In this document: positions 55,611 to 63,523 of the stretch, piece after piece
Layout of the letters: each line of letters starts with the position of its first letter
Position numbering within the stretch: the stretch's first letter is position 1
Program-made: the position numbers and the translations under genes
The notes under the pieces: model-generated
Databases searched by the model: none
Told to the model about the DNA's origin: nothing
The model's input: the letters and a program-made list of their open reading frames with translations, nothing else
Assembly (NCBI GenBank): GCA_024235795.1
Contig: JACKLR010000001.1
Coordinates: forward strand, 186,001-250,000
DNA: 64,000 nt
Direction: 5' to 3'
From: Burkholderiales bacterium
GTDB taxonomy: Bacteria; Pseudomonadota; Gammaproteobacteria; Burkholderiales; Nitrosomonadaceae

Positions 55611-57284
55611 ATGCTCAAACTGTTAAGCATTCAGCATTTTGTCATCGTTGATCAGATGGAGCTGGAATTTCAACCCGGTTTTACGGTACTCACCGGCGAA
55701 ACCGGTGCCGGAAAATCCATCATGATAGACGCGTTGTCATTGACCCTGGGCGAGCGTGGCGACCCTGACCAGATACAACTGGGGCATGATCGTGCTGAAA
55801 TCAGCGCGCTGTTCGATATCGGCTCAATCCCGGATCTGGCTGAATGGCTCGAGCAGAACGATTTGCAGGGTGATCCGGATACTTGTTTAATGCGCCGTGT
55901 TCTGGACGTAAACGGCCGTTCGCGCGCGTTTATCAATGGACATACGGTTACGCTACAGCAATTGCGGACAGCCGGGGAATATCTGGTTTCCATCCACAGC
56001 CAGCATGCCCATCAGGCATTGCTGCATAAGGATGCGCAGCGTGACCTACTCGATGCCTATGCCGGCTGTAGCGAACTCGTACACAACGTAAAAACCGCTT
56101 ACCAGCAATGGCAGGATCTGCATCGGCAACGAACAGATTTCGAAAAACAATTCGCTGAGTCCAGTGAAAAACGCTCACAGCTCGAATGGCAAAAGCAGGA
56201 ACTTTCAGAACTCAATTTCACTTTGGATGAATGGACCAGTCTTCAGTCGGATCATAACCGGCTTTCACATCTGGCCAGCCTGCTGGAAGCGACAGAAACA
56301 GGTATTGAACAATTGTCCGAGCATGAAGCAGCAGCCATTTCGCAGATCAATGCAGTAAAGGGCCAGTTACAGACTATGCTGGAATATGACAGTCAATTGC
56401 AGACTGTGGTTGATTTACTGGAATCCGCGCAGATTCAGGTACAGGAAAGTATTTATGAACTCAGGCATTACCGGCAGCAGCTCGATCTGGACCCGCAGTA
56501 TCTACAGGAAATCGATAAACGCATAACAATGATTCACGGCATGGCCAGAAAATACCGCATTACGCCGGAAACCTTGCCCGACTTTCTTTCCCAGATAAAC
56601 AACCAGCTCGAAGCACTGGATAATTTCAGCAATCTCGACAAACTCATCGAGCAGGAAAATACGGCGCAGAAAATCTATCAAAAACTTGCAGAAAAGCTCG
56701 GCACAAAACGCCAAAAAGCCGGAAAAGAAATGGCCCGTGCGGTAACCGAATCGATGCAGACGCTAGCAATGGCTGGCGGTTCGTTTTCGGTTGCCTTGAA
56801 TCCGCTGGAACTAGGCAATGCCTATGGGCTTGAACAAATTGAGTTTCAGGTTGCCGCGCATAAGGGGCTGCCGTTGAAACCACTGGCCAAAGTGGCCTCA
56901 GGCGGCGAATTGTCACGTATCAGTCTGGCGATACAGGTCATTACCAGCCAAACCGGAACCGTGCCAACGCTTATTTTCGATGAAGTCGATGTCGGTATCG
57001 GCGGACGTGTTGCCGAAATTGTCGGCCAGTTGCTCAAACAACTGGGCAGCGCGCGACAGGTCATGTGCATTACCCATCTGCCACAAGTTGCCGCAAAAGG
57101 CGATCATCATTGGCAGGTCACCAAATCTGCACAAAAGGACAGTTCACAGGTTTTGAGCCATATTAACATGCTGAGCAAAACGGAACGGGTGGAAGAAATC
57201 GCGCGCATGCTCGGCGGTGTAAAAATTACCGAAGCCACGCGCAAACACGCCGCCGAGATGTTGCACAATAAAACCAGCAAGTAA
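55611..57284 (+). CDS. recN: DNA repair protein RecN
   Basis: SMC-like ATPase that helps double-strand-break repair. The 557-residue protein has the N-terminal Walker A TGETGAGKSIMIDALSLTLGERG, two coiled-coil arms (residues about 160-200 and 290-370), the signature VASGGELSRISLAIQVI, Walker B TLIFDEVDVGIGGRVAEIVG, and the terminal D/H loop MCITHLPQVAAKGDHHW. Intact and of normal length. Confidence 0.98.
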   Translation: MLKLLSIQHFVIVDQMELEFQPGFTVLTGETGAGKSIMIDALSLTLGERGDPDQIQLGHDRAEISALFDIGSIPDLAEWLEQNDLQGDPDTCLMRRVLDVNGRSRAFINGHTVTLQQLRTAGEYLVSIHSQHAHQALLHKDAQRDLLDAYAGCSELVHNVKTAYQQWQDLHRQRTDFEKQFAESSEKRSQLEWQKQELSELNFTLDEWTSLQSDHNRLSHLASLLEATETGIEQLSEHEAAAISQINAVKGQLQTMLEYDSQLQTVVDLLESAQIQVQESIYELRHYRQQLDLDPQYLQEIDKRITMIHGMARKYRITPETLPDFLSQINNQLEALDNFSNLDKLIEQENTAQKIYQKLAEKLGTKRQKAGKEMARAVTESMQTLAMAGGSFSVALNPLELGNAYGLEQIEFQVAAHKGLPLKPLAKVASGGELSRISLAIQVITSQTGTVPTLIFDEVDVGIGGRVAEIVGQLLKQLGSARQVMCITHLPQVAAKGDHHWQVTKSAQKDSSQVLSHINMLSKTERVEEIARMLGGVKITEATRKHAAEMLHNKTSK

Positions 57285-57299
57285 ATTTCTAAAGACGTC

Positions 57300-58010
57300 A
57301 TGGTTATGACTGGAAAACTCTATCTCATTCCCACACCCATCAGTGATTGCGATATCGACTGGGTCATCCCCAGGTCGGTCAGACAATCGATTCAACAACT
57401 GACCTGCTATATCGCCGAACACCCCAAAACCGCCCGCCGTTTCCTGAAACAAATTGAATGCACGATGCCATTACAGGAAATGCAGTTGGAAACGCTGAAT
57501 GAACATACTCCTGCAAGAGATCTGGAAAAACTGTTGCAGCCCCTTTTGGCCGGTCATGATACAGGTTTGCTGTCAGAAGCCGGCTGCCCGGCTATCGCCG
57601 ACCCCGGCAGCGCTCTAGTGCGGCTGGCGCATGACAAAAATATATCCGTCATCCCCCTGGTCGGTCCGTCCTCGATTGTATTGGCGCTGATGGCCTCAGG
57701 GCTTAACGGCCAGCGCTTCTGTTTTAATGGCTACTTACCGATCGAAAAGCATGCACGCATACAGAAAATTATCGAACTGGAGAAATACTCCAGTACGCAT
57801 GACCAAACCCAGATTTTTATCGAAGCACCGTACCGCAATCAAGGATTGCTCGAACTTATTGTGCAAACCTGCCGCGACGATACCGATTTATGCATTGCGG
57901 TTAACCTGACTGCTGCCAACGAAACGATTACCACAAAAACGATTAAAGAATGGAAACAGAAACTGCCGGATATTAACAAGATACCGGCGATTTTTTTGTT
58001 ACAGGGGTGA
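57300..58010 (+). CDS. SAM-dependent methyltransferase of the tetrapyrrole methylase (RsmI-like) family
   Basis: The 236-residue protein has the family start KLYLIPTPISD. The central GLLSEAGCPAIADPGSALVRLAH near residue 95 and VIPLVGPSSIVLALMASGLNGQRFCFNGYLP follow, the RsmI-type SAM site. It lacks the RsmI C-terminal extension, so it may be the shorter paralogue rather than RsmI. The last 20 codons contain a hairpin and T run (57965-57997). A diverged copy of this 3' end appears at 59883-59949, after the inserted cyclase island. Confidence 0.88.
   Translation: MVMTGKLYLIPTPISDCDIDWVIPRSVRQSIQQLTCYIAEHPKTARRFLKQIECTMPLQEMQLETLNEHTPARDLEKLLQPLLAGHDTGLLSEAGCPAIADPGSALVRLAHDKNISVIPLVGPSSIVLALMASGLNGQRFCFNGYLPIEKHARIQKIIELEKYSSTHDQTQIFIEAPYRNQGLLELIVQTCRDDTDLCIAVNLTAANETITTKTIKEWKQKLPDINKIPAIFLLQG
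57943..58010 (+). repeat. Direct repeat, left copy: 3' end of the methyltransferase gene
   Basis: The segment encodes LPDINKIPAIFLLQG and its stop, with an internal stem GCCGG / CCGGC and a T7 run. It aligns along its length with 59883-59949. The two copies bracket the cyclase and membrane-protein genes. Confidence 0.7.
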
Positions 58011-58472
58011 TTCCGTTTAATCATCTAATCCCACATCCAAACTCAAGCGCTTCTTTGTCAACAGACTTGCTGTATACTTTATGTGAACTGGACTTGCCAG
58101 TGTAAAAAGTACCTGCTATCAAAACGATTTTTTTGAGTGGTTATGTCGTATTTTTTGTGCAACTTGTCTTGTGTCTTTAACTTTTATTAGAAAATACAGC
58201 AGGATAATTAGGATAAAATAAGTTCTACGACATTACGGATAGTTTATTGGACAAAATTTCGTATATATTAAGTGCCCTAACATTGAGCGCTCCGGAGAAA
58301 AAACAAGATATTTAGAGTTGATTGTCCGGTATTCGTTTTGAACAATGATCTGAATATTGACTCGCACTCAATATCAGAGAACGCGGCATTTGAGGAAACA
58401 TCGTTCGCCTCTGCGAAGAGGCTCTCAATTTAACCGTTTTACCTAAAGACGTAAATCAATAAAGGAAGCAAC
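58011..58472. other. AT-rich leader of the inserted island
   Basis: About 460 bases with no gene. It contrasts in base use with the methyltransferase gene before it. It contains a perfect hairpin with a GCGA tetraloop (58407-58422, GCCTCT / AGAGGC), 50 bases before the cyclase start. I cannot pick a promoter with confidence. No integrase or attI-like site is seen. Confidence 0.5.
58407..58422 (+). promoter_or_regulatory. Hairpin with GNRA tetraloop in the cyclase leader
   Basis: Stem GCCTCT / AGAGGC closed by GCGA, no following T run, so not a terminator. It may be an RNA structure or protein-binding site in the 5' leader of the cyclase mRNA. Function is a guess. Confidence 0.4.
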
Positions 58473-59189
58473 GTGAGTAGTGGGTGGGCAATTAATATTG
58501 ATATTGAAGGATTCTCGAAGAATTATGAATATAGCGAGAATCGTAAAACGTATGCGATTCTCGCTATAGGCGAACTAATGCACTCAATTGCAAATATAGG
58601 TACTCGTTGCTATCCTGGCGACCCTAAAATAAATTTCTCTGATAGGCTTTTCGCTCACCAATTTGGAGATGGGTTCATAATTTGTTCAGACTATCCTGAA
58701 TCTACTTCATTGCGAGCAATATCTATTGCAGTTTCAATTATGCGCCACATGATTTCAAAAGGATTTGCTACAAAAGCTGCAATATCAAAAGGAGATATAT
58801 CTGATATCCGAGGCTGTTACCCACATCCAATGCGAGATGCTAATGATGATAGAATTCGTTTAGGTAAGGGTCTTATGACCATTATTTCAGTTATGGGCAC
58901 ATCATTAACAAAAGCGCATAGACTATCAAATAAGATAACAGGTGCTGTTTTGATTATAGATAATGAGATTTTGAACCAAGGTCTACCTGAAGGCGTTTTG
59001 ATAAATAGTGGCGCAAAATGCTGCATTAATTGGGTTTCAAGTGATATACCCTTGTCGAACGAAATATCAAGGAAATCACTTTTGTTATCCCATGCGCCAG
59101 AAATACTATTAAAATCATTTAATAATTATTGTGCTCAAGAACCGCGTCCACCAGAAAAATGGATAAATACTACGTTAGCAACAATATAG
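58473..59189 (+). CDS. Stand-alone class III nucleotide-cyclase-fold protein (candidate Pycsar-type cyclase)
   Basis: The 238-residue protein is essentially one cyclase homology domain. INIDIEGFSKNY gives the first metal Asp (D10), and HQFGDGFIIC the second (D66 in the GDG turn). ATKAAISKGDISDI matches the strand before the G-x-x-x-G/D turn, and LTKAHRLSNKITG (about 145-157) keeps the Arg (R150) of the N-x3-R motif but has Thr where Asn is usual. No sensor, membrane or GGDEF domain is attached. The GTG start follows AAAGGAAG. It is paired with a membrane protein gene, as antiphage Pycsar cyclases are. Making cCMP or cUMP is inferred, not shown. Confidence 0.72.
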   Translation: MSSGWAINIDIEGFSKNYEYSENRKTYAILAIGELMHSIANIGTRCYPGDPKINFSDRLFAHQFGDGFIICSDYPESTSLRAISIAVSIMRHMISKGFATKAAISKGDISDIRGCYPHPMRDANDDRIRLGKGLMTIISVMGTSLTKAHRLSNKITGAVLIIDNEILNQGLPEGVLINSGAKCCINWVSSDIPLSNEISRKSLLLSHAPEILLKSFNNYCAQEPRPPEKWINTTLATI

Positions 59190-59198
59190 AACCATATG

Positions 59199-59265
59199 GT
59201 ATAACAATCCACTCGACAGGCATGTGGCGCTATCGCGCTTCATCCTGTGAGCTTAGTCGTTAAAC
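59199..59265 (+). repeat. attC-like recombination site after the cyclase gene
   Basis: It starts with GTATAAC (R'' like) ten bases after the cyclase stop and ends with GTTAAAC, a perfect GTTRRRY R' box. The inner arms CTCGACAGG and CCTGTGAG pair with one unpaired G, as in attC extrahelical bases. Unmatched spacers lie next to the R boxes, and the tip has a GCGC-TATC-GCGC hairpin. Length is 67 bases. The next gene starts 17 bases after it. These are the design rules of integron attC sites. Confidence 0.55.
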
Positions 59266-59282
59266 ACAGTCAAGAAATTAGC

Positions 59283-59870
59283 ATGCTTATAAAGGTGATT
59301 ATTAGCTTATCTATCATTTTTGTTTTAGTCATGCATCATTACCCAAATAATTTCAGAGTGGATGATTATACAATATGGTTAATTTTAATGGCTCTTATCC
59401 CGTGGGCGTCGCACTGTCTGAATAGCATAAAGGTTGGCAGTTTTGAAGCAGACTTCAAAGAGTTAAAGAAAGATTTAGGTGAGGCAAAGAAGAGTATCGA
59501 TAAAACTAATGAGCTCGTATCAAAACTAGATACTAGGAGGAAATCAACTAGAATCCAACTCAGCCCTCCTAAAGATATAAAAGTGTACTGGGCAGGAAAT
59601 GAATACAAGGGCAAAATTGCTGAATATACTGAAGATGGGAAGGGATTGTATATATTACCAGGCACTAACGCGGGGATTAGCGGAAGCATTCAACTGGGGC
59701 TATCTGATAAAGTAATAAACGCTATTGTAATCCACAAAATAATGAAATATGGATGTGAAGGAGCATTCTTACGAGGCATAGGAGTTTCCATAATCGGTGA
59801 AAATAACCATCAGCTTATTTTAGATTATTTAAGTGGAGAAACCAACATGAGTTCTAACAAACGCATTTGA
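59283..59870 (+). CDS. Two-helix membrane protein with coiled coil and beta-rich C-terminal domain (candidate effector)
   Basis: The 195-residue protein starts with hydrophobic helices at about 2-19 and 29-46. A coiled coil follows at about 53-83 (FKELKKDLGEAKKSIDKTNEL), then RRKSTR. The C-terminal domain (about 92-190) has alternating strands (KVYWAGNEYKGKIAEYTEDGK, GISGSIQLGLSDKVINAIVI), faintly PilZ-like with an RxxxR motif but no clear D/NxSxxG. I chose ATG 59283 because the longer GTG start at 59247 lies inside the attC-like site. Partnered with the cyclase, it could be a nucleotide-sensing membrane effector; this is inference. Confidence 0.65.
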   Translation: MLIKVIISLSIIFVLVMHHYPNNFRVDDYTIWLILMALIPWASHCLNSIKVGSFEADFKELKKDLGEAKKSIDKTNELVSKLDTRRKSTRIQLSPPKDIKVYWAGNEYKGKIAEYTEDGKGLYILPGTNAGISGSIQLGLSDKVINAIVIHKIMKYGCEGAFLRGIGVSIIGENNHQLILDYLSGETNMSSNKRI

Positions 59871-59875
59871 AAAAG
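59852..59875 (+). repeat. Possible truncated second attC end
   Basis: TTCTAACAAACGC at the end of the membrane-protein gene resembles the left side (R''-L'') of attC sites such as those of Vibrio-type repeats. No matching right arm with GTTRRRY follows before the duplicated methyltransferase end, so the site, if real, is broken. Confidence 0.3.
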
Positions 59876-59882
59876 CAATATC

Positions 59883-59949
59883 CGCATTAACAACATGACT
59901 AAATTGCCGGACATTAACCAATACCGGCAATTTTTTGATGTACGGTTAA
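59883..59949 (+). repeat. Direct repeat, right copy: displaced methyltransferase 3' end
   Basis: It aligns with 57943-58010, including TTAA..AA.ATG, TGCCGGA.ATTAAC and ATACCGGC.ATTTTTT. Allowing small indels it still reads LPDIN, IPAIF and MYG before TAA. It follows the cyclase island directly and looks like the original gene end left behind by an insertion. Confidence 0.65.
59903..59936. terminator. Rho-independent terminator between convergent genes
   Basis: Stem ATTGCCGG / CCGGCAAT followed by T5. It ends the island transcript and, with the A run on the other side, may also stop gloA transcription from the minus strand. Confidence 0.85.
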
Positions 59950-59958
59950 GAACGTTTA

Positions 59959-60348
59959 TTATTGATTCTTTTTCTGAATAAACTCTATTTTATAGCCATC
60001 GGGGTCTTCAACAAAGGCAATGACCGTTGTCCCATGTTTCATGGGCCCTGCTTCACGTGTTACCTTCCCGCCCCGCTTGCGGGTTTCTTCACAGGCGGCA
60101 TAGGCGTCATCGACCTCGATGGCGATATGGCCAAAACCTCCACCCAGATCGTATTCGCCGGTATCCCAGTTGTGCGTCAGTTCCAGCACGGTACCGCTGG
60201 CTTCGTCCTGATAACCGACAAAAGCCAGTGTAAATTTTCCATCGGGGTAGTCCTTGCGCCGTAGCAGCTTCATGCCCAGCACCTGGGTATAAAATTCGAG
60301 TGATTTTTCCAGATCACCGACGCGTAACATTGTATGCAGAATTCGCAT
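59959..60348 (-). CDS. gloA: Lactoylglutathione lyase (glyoxalase I)
   Basis: Isomerises the methylglyoxal-glutathione adduct to lactoylglutathione. The 129-residue protein has the four metal ligands in MRILHTMLRV (His5), TVLELTHNW (Glu), GFGHIAIEVDD (His) and GYKIEFIQ (Glu), with the family pattern LGMKLLRRKDYPDGKFTLAF. It overlaps rubredoxin by one base, so both are one transcript. Confidence 0.96.
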   Translation of the reverse strand: MRILHTMLRVGDLEKSLEFYTQVLGMKLLRRKDYPDGKFTLAFVGYQDEASGTVLELTHNWDTGEYDLGGGFGHIAIEVDDAYAACEETRKRGGKVTREAGPMKHGTTVIAFVEDPDGYKIEFIQKKNQ

Positions 60349-60536
60349 CAGATTTTCACCATTTCAAAATCTTCTTTACGCGCGCCGCACTCCGGGCATG
60401 TCCAGTTGATCGGGACATCTTCCCAGCGTGTTCCTGCAGGAATGCCCTCATCGGGCGAGCCCTTCTCTTCATCATAGACATAACCGCAGATTAGGCACAT
60501 GTACCGATTATAGTTTTGGTTTTCCTCAGTAGACAT
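60348..60536 (-). CDS. Rubredoxin
   Basis: The 62-residue one-iron electron carrier has two CxxCG knuckles, YMCLICGYVYDEEKG and WTCPECGARKEDF, that hold Fe(Cys)4. It is slightly longer than average at the N-terminus. It is the first gene of the rubredoxin-gloA pair, divergent from thiD. Partners unknown; often used in oxidative-stress or alkane pathways. Confidence 0.95.
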   Translation of the reverse strand: MSTEENQNYNRYMCLICGYVYDEEKGSPDEGIPAGTRWEDVPINWTCPECGARKEDFEMVKI

Positions 60537-60588
60537 AATAGATCGACATTCTCATTTAGGTTAAAATGCTATTTTACGGTATTAATGC

Positions 60589-61425
60589 ATGTCACAGCCA
60601 CCCCCAAATGTACTTTCATTTGCAGCCAATGACCCTAGCGGCGGCGCTGGTATCCAGGCTGATCTTCTCACCATCGCCAGTATGGGGTGTCATCCCCTGT
60701 CTGTCATCACTGCGATTACTGTACAGGACACCGCCGGTGTAGAAGATATATTACCGCTCGATTCCGAATGGGTTGAAAACCAGGCCAGAGCATTACTGGA
60801 AGATATGCCCATCCACGCATTCAAACTGGGCCTGTTAGGCAGTGTTGAAATTATTGCAGCCATCGCGGAAATTGTATCAGATTATCCTGAAATTCCATTA
60901 ATCATGGATCCAGTACTGGCTTCCGGGCGCGGTGATGAACTGGCAACAGAGGATATGATTGACGCCATGCGGAATTTGCTGTTACCACAGGTCACCTTGC
61001 TAACGCCGAACAGCCTCGAGGCCAGACGCCTGGCGCTATTTGAAGACGACAATGAGGAGTGTCTTGATAATCTGCCGCTTGATGAATGTGCATACAGACT
61101 TCTGGACATGGGGTGTGAATATGTATTAATTACGGGCACGCATGAAAATACAACGCTGGTTACAAATGCATTGTATTCAACCGAAGGCCAGATACGCTCC
61201 GACGAGTGGAAACGTTTACCGCACAGTTACCATGGTTCGGGCTGCACGCTAGCGTCTGCTATTGCCGCATCAATGGCAAACGGACAAACCGTCAAGGATA
61301 GTGTTTATTCCGGGCAGGTTTATACCTGGCGCACCCTGGATAGCAGTTTCAGGCCTGGCATGGGGCAGCATATACCCAACCGGCTTTTCTGGGCTGGCAT
61401 GATTGACGCGATCGATAATGAATGA
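60589..61425 (+). CDS. thiD: Hydroxymethylpyrimidine/phosphomethylpyrimidine kinase
   Basis: Phosphorylates HMP and HMP-P for thiamine synthesis. The 278-residue protein has SFAANDPSGGAGIQADLLT at the start, MDPVLASGRGDEL, LLTPNSLEARRL, and the anion-hole/catalytic HSYHGSGCTLASAIAA. It overlaps thiE by four bases (ATGA). No TPP riboswitch is visible in the 52 bases before it. Confidence 0.96.
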   Translation: MSQPPPNVLSFAANDPSGGAGIQADLLTIASMGCHPLSVITAITVQDTAGVEDILPLDSEWVENQARALLEDMPIHAFKLGLLGSVEIIAAIAEIVSDYPEIPLIMDPVLASGRGDELATEDMIDAMRNLLLPQVTLLTPNSLEARRLALFEDDNEECLDNLPLDECAYRLLDMGCEYVLITGTHENTTLVTNALYSTEGQIRSDEWKRLPHSYHGSGCTLASAIAASMANGQTVKDSVYSGQVYTWRTLDSSFRPGMGQHIPNRLFWAGMIDAIDNE

Positions 61426-62060
61426 GGCATACCGTGTTAAATAACCATCCGATTAGCGGTCTGTATGGAATCACCCCTGACATGGCCGATACCGATGATC
61501 TGCTTGCCAGAACTGAACAGGTTTTAAAAGGCGGTGCGCGACTGATACAATACCGTAACAAAGCGGCAGACGAAGCGTTACGACACGATCAGGCAAAATC
61601 GCTGTTACAGTTGTGCCAGTCATACGGCATACCAATGATTGTCAATGACCATGTGAACCTGGCTGCAGAGATTGACGCGGATGGCGTCCATGTTGGCGCG
61701 CATGATACTGGTATCAAAACTGCACGCAGGCTGCTTGGGGCGAATAAAATAATTGGTGCATCGTGTTACAACGCACTTGAGTTGGCCATTCAGGCTGAAA
61801 AAAACAGTGCGGACTATATTGCCTTTGGCGCATTTTATCCCACATTAACCAAGCAGGCCGCAGTTGTTGCACCCATAAGCATCTTGAACAATGCAAAAAA
61901 AATGTTGACTGTACCCATCGTCAGTATCGGTGGTATTAACCTTACGAATGCCCTGCCTCTAATTAAAAGCGGCGTAGATGCCGTCGCCATATGCAGTGCG
62001 CTCTATCAAACCGAAGACCCTTGCAATACCGCTGAAACGTTTGCCCGGTTTTTTGATTAG
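61422..62060 (+). CDS. thiE: Thiamine-phosphate synthase
   Basis: Joins HMP-PP to the thiazole phosphate. The 212-residue TIM barrel has LYGITPDM, RLIQYRNKAADEALR (QYR/QLR signature), MIVNDHVNLAAEIDADGVHVGAHD, GASCYNALELA, YIAFGAFYPTLTK and VSIGGINLTNA. Start ATG 61422 overlaps the thiD stop. Downstream hemL begins after a 55-base gap. Confidence 0.95.
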   Translation: MRHTVLNNHPISGLYGITPDMADTDDLLARTEQVLKGGARLIQYRNKAADEALRHDQAKSLLQLCQSYGIPMIVNDHVNLAAEIDADGVHVGAHDTGIKTARRLLGANKIIGASCYNALELAIQAEKNSADYIAFGAFYPTLTKQAAVVAPISILNNAKKMLTVPIVSIGGINLTNALPLIKSGVDAVAICSALYQTEDPCNTAETFARFFD

Positions 62061-62115
62061 ATTTTTTTAACAATGATTCACAACAATTTATACAATAATT
62101 TTTGAGAGTAATTCA

Positions 62116-63396
62116 ATGACTTCACGTAACCAACAATTATTCGAACAATCCCAGAAAGTAATTCCCGGCGGCGTCAATTCGCCGGTTCGTGCATTTAAAT
62201 CCGTTGGCGGGAATCCTGTTTTTTTTCAACGTGGAAAAGGCGCCCATGTCTGGGATGTTGATGGAAAATCCTATATTGACTATGTTGGTTCCTGGGGACC
62301 GTTAATACTCGGTCATGCACATCCAGATGTCGTTAAGGCCGTACAAAAAACGTCAGAAAACGGCCTGACATTTGGCGCACCAACTGAAGCCGAACTGGAA
62401 ATTGCAGAGCTCATTTGCAATTTAATTCCTTCAATCGAACAGGTCAGACTGGTCAGTTCCGGCACTGAAGCCGGAATGAGTGCAATACGTCTTGCACGCG
62501 GATTTACCGGCCGCAACAAAATTGTCAAGTTTGAAGGCTGTTATCATGGCCATGACGACTCGTTACTGGTAAAAGCCGGCTCGGGTGCATTAACGTTTGG
62601 CAACCCAAGTTCCGCCGGCGTACCACAGGAAACTGCCGGGCATACGATTGTACTGGATTACAACGATGTGTCCGGACTGGAAGAAAATTTCAAAAAATTT
62701 GGCAATGAAATTGCCGCAGTCATTATTGAACCGGTTGCAGGCAATATGAATCTGGTCGCCCCCACACCCGATTTCCTGAATACATTACGCGCGCTTTGTT
62801 CACAGTACGGCAGTGTATTGATTTTTGACGAAGTCATGACGGGTTTTCGCGTTGGTTTAAAGTGTGCCCAGGGACGTTACCAGATCAAGCCCGACCTTAC
62901 TGTGCTTGGCAAAGTCATCGGCGGCGGCATGCCAATGGCGGCTTTTGGCGGCCGTCGTGAAATCATGCAATGCCTGGCGCCTGTGGGTGCCGTATACCAG
63001 GCCGGCACATTGTCTGGCAATCCCGTTGCCGTAGCAGCAGGATTGACAACCTTGAAGCTCATTCAAGAAGCCGGTTTTTATGAAAATCTCGCAGACAAAA
63101 CACACCAGTTAACGAATGGCTTGACAGCCAGTGCACAAAAACACGGAATTGATTTTTGTGCACAGTCGATCGGCGGCATGTTTGGACTGTATTTCAGCAA
63201 AACGATTCCGGCAAGCTTTGCGGAAGTCATGGCGTGTGATAAGGATGCCTTCAACCGGTTCTTCCACGCCATGCTGGATAAAGGGGTTTATTTTGCGCCG
63301 TCTGCCTTTGAAGCCGGGTTTGTTTCGTCAATGCATACTGACGCTGAAATTAACGATACATTATCTGCAGCGGATGATATCTTTACCGCTTGGTAA
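62116..63396 (+). CDS. hemL: Glutamate-1-semialdehyde 2,1-aminomutase
   Basis: PLP enzyme that forms 5-aminolevulinate in the C5 haem route. The 426-residue protein has VIPGGVNSPVRAFKSVGG at the start, SYIDYVGSWGP, VSSGTEAGMSAIRLARG, and IFDEVMTGFRV. The PLP Lys is in VLGKVIGGGMPMAAFGG near residue 265, followed by YQAGTLSGNP. Intact. A long hairpin terminator follows at 63431. Confidence 0.98.
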   Translation: MTSRNQQLFEQSQKVIPGGVNSPVRAFKSVGGNPVFFQRGKGAHVWDVDGKSYIDYVGSWGPLILGHAHPDVVKAVQKTSENGLTFGAPTEAELEIAELICNLIPSIEQVRLVSSGTEAGMSAIRLARGFTGRNKIVKFEGCYHGHDDSLLVKAGSGALTFGNPSSAGVPQETAGHTIVLDYNDVSGLEENFKKFGNEIAAVIIEPVAGNMNLVAPTPDFLNTLRALCSQYGSVLIFDEVMTGFRVGLKCAQGRYQIKPDLTVLGKVIGGGMPMAAFGGRREIMQCLAPVGAVYQAGTLSGNPVAVAAGLTTLKLIQEAGFYENLADKTHQLTNGLTASAQKHGIDFCAQSIGGMFGLYFSKTIPASFAEVMACDKDAFNRFFHAMLDKGVYFAPSAFEAGFVSSMHTDAEINDTLSAADDIFTAW

Positions 63397-63430
63397 CGGG
63401 ATGTAACGGGATAAGAAGGAAATAAAAAAA

Positions 63431-63490
63431 GAAAAGCGGTAATGGCGCAGGACTCGAACTATTCTTTCCAATCGCCTTTACCGCTTTTTC
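63431..63490. terminator. Long bidirectional hairpin terminator with tRNA-like segment in the loop
   Basis: The arms 63431-63447 and 63473-63490 pair over 16-17 bases (AAAAGCGGTAA against TTACCGCTTTT, then GGCG / CGCC) and end in A and T runs, so it can serve hemL and the convergent cytochrome gene. The loop, read on the minus strand, contains AGTTCGAGTCCTGCGCCA, which looks like a tRNA T-arm and acceptor end. Confidence 0.8.
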
Positions 63491-63523
63491 TCTAACAATA
63501 AAAATATTTTGACAATACGTTAG

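Noticed and set aside
59247..59282. GTG start giving a 207-residue version of the membrane protein
   Set aside because: These codons lie in the attC-like palindrome and add a polar stretch before the first membrane helix; ATG 59283 is more natural.
60537..60588. TPP riboswitch before thiD
   Set aside because: The 52-base gap to the divergent rubredoxin gene is too short and lacks the THI-box pattern.
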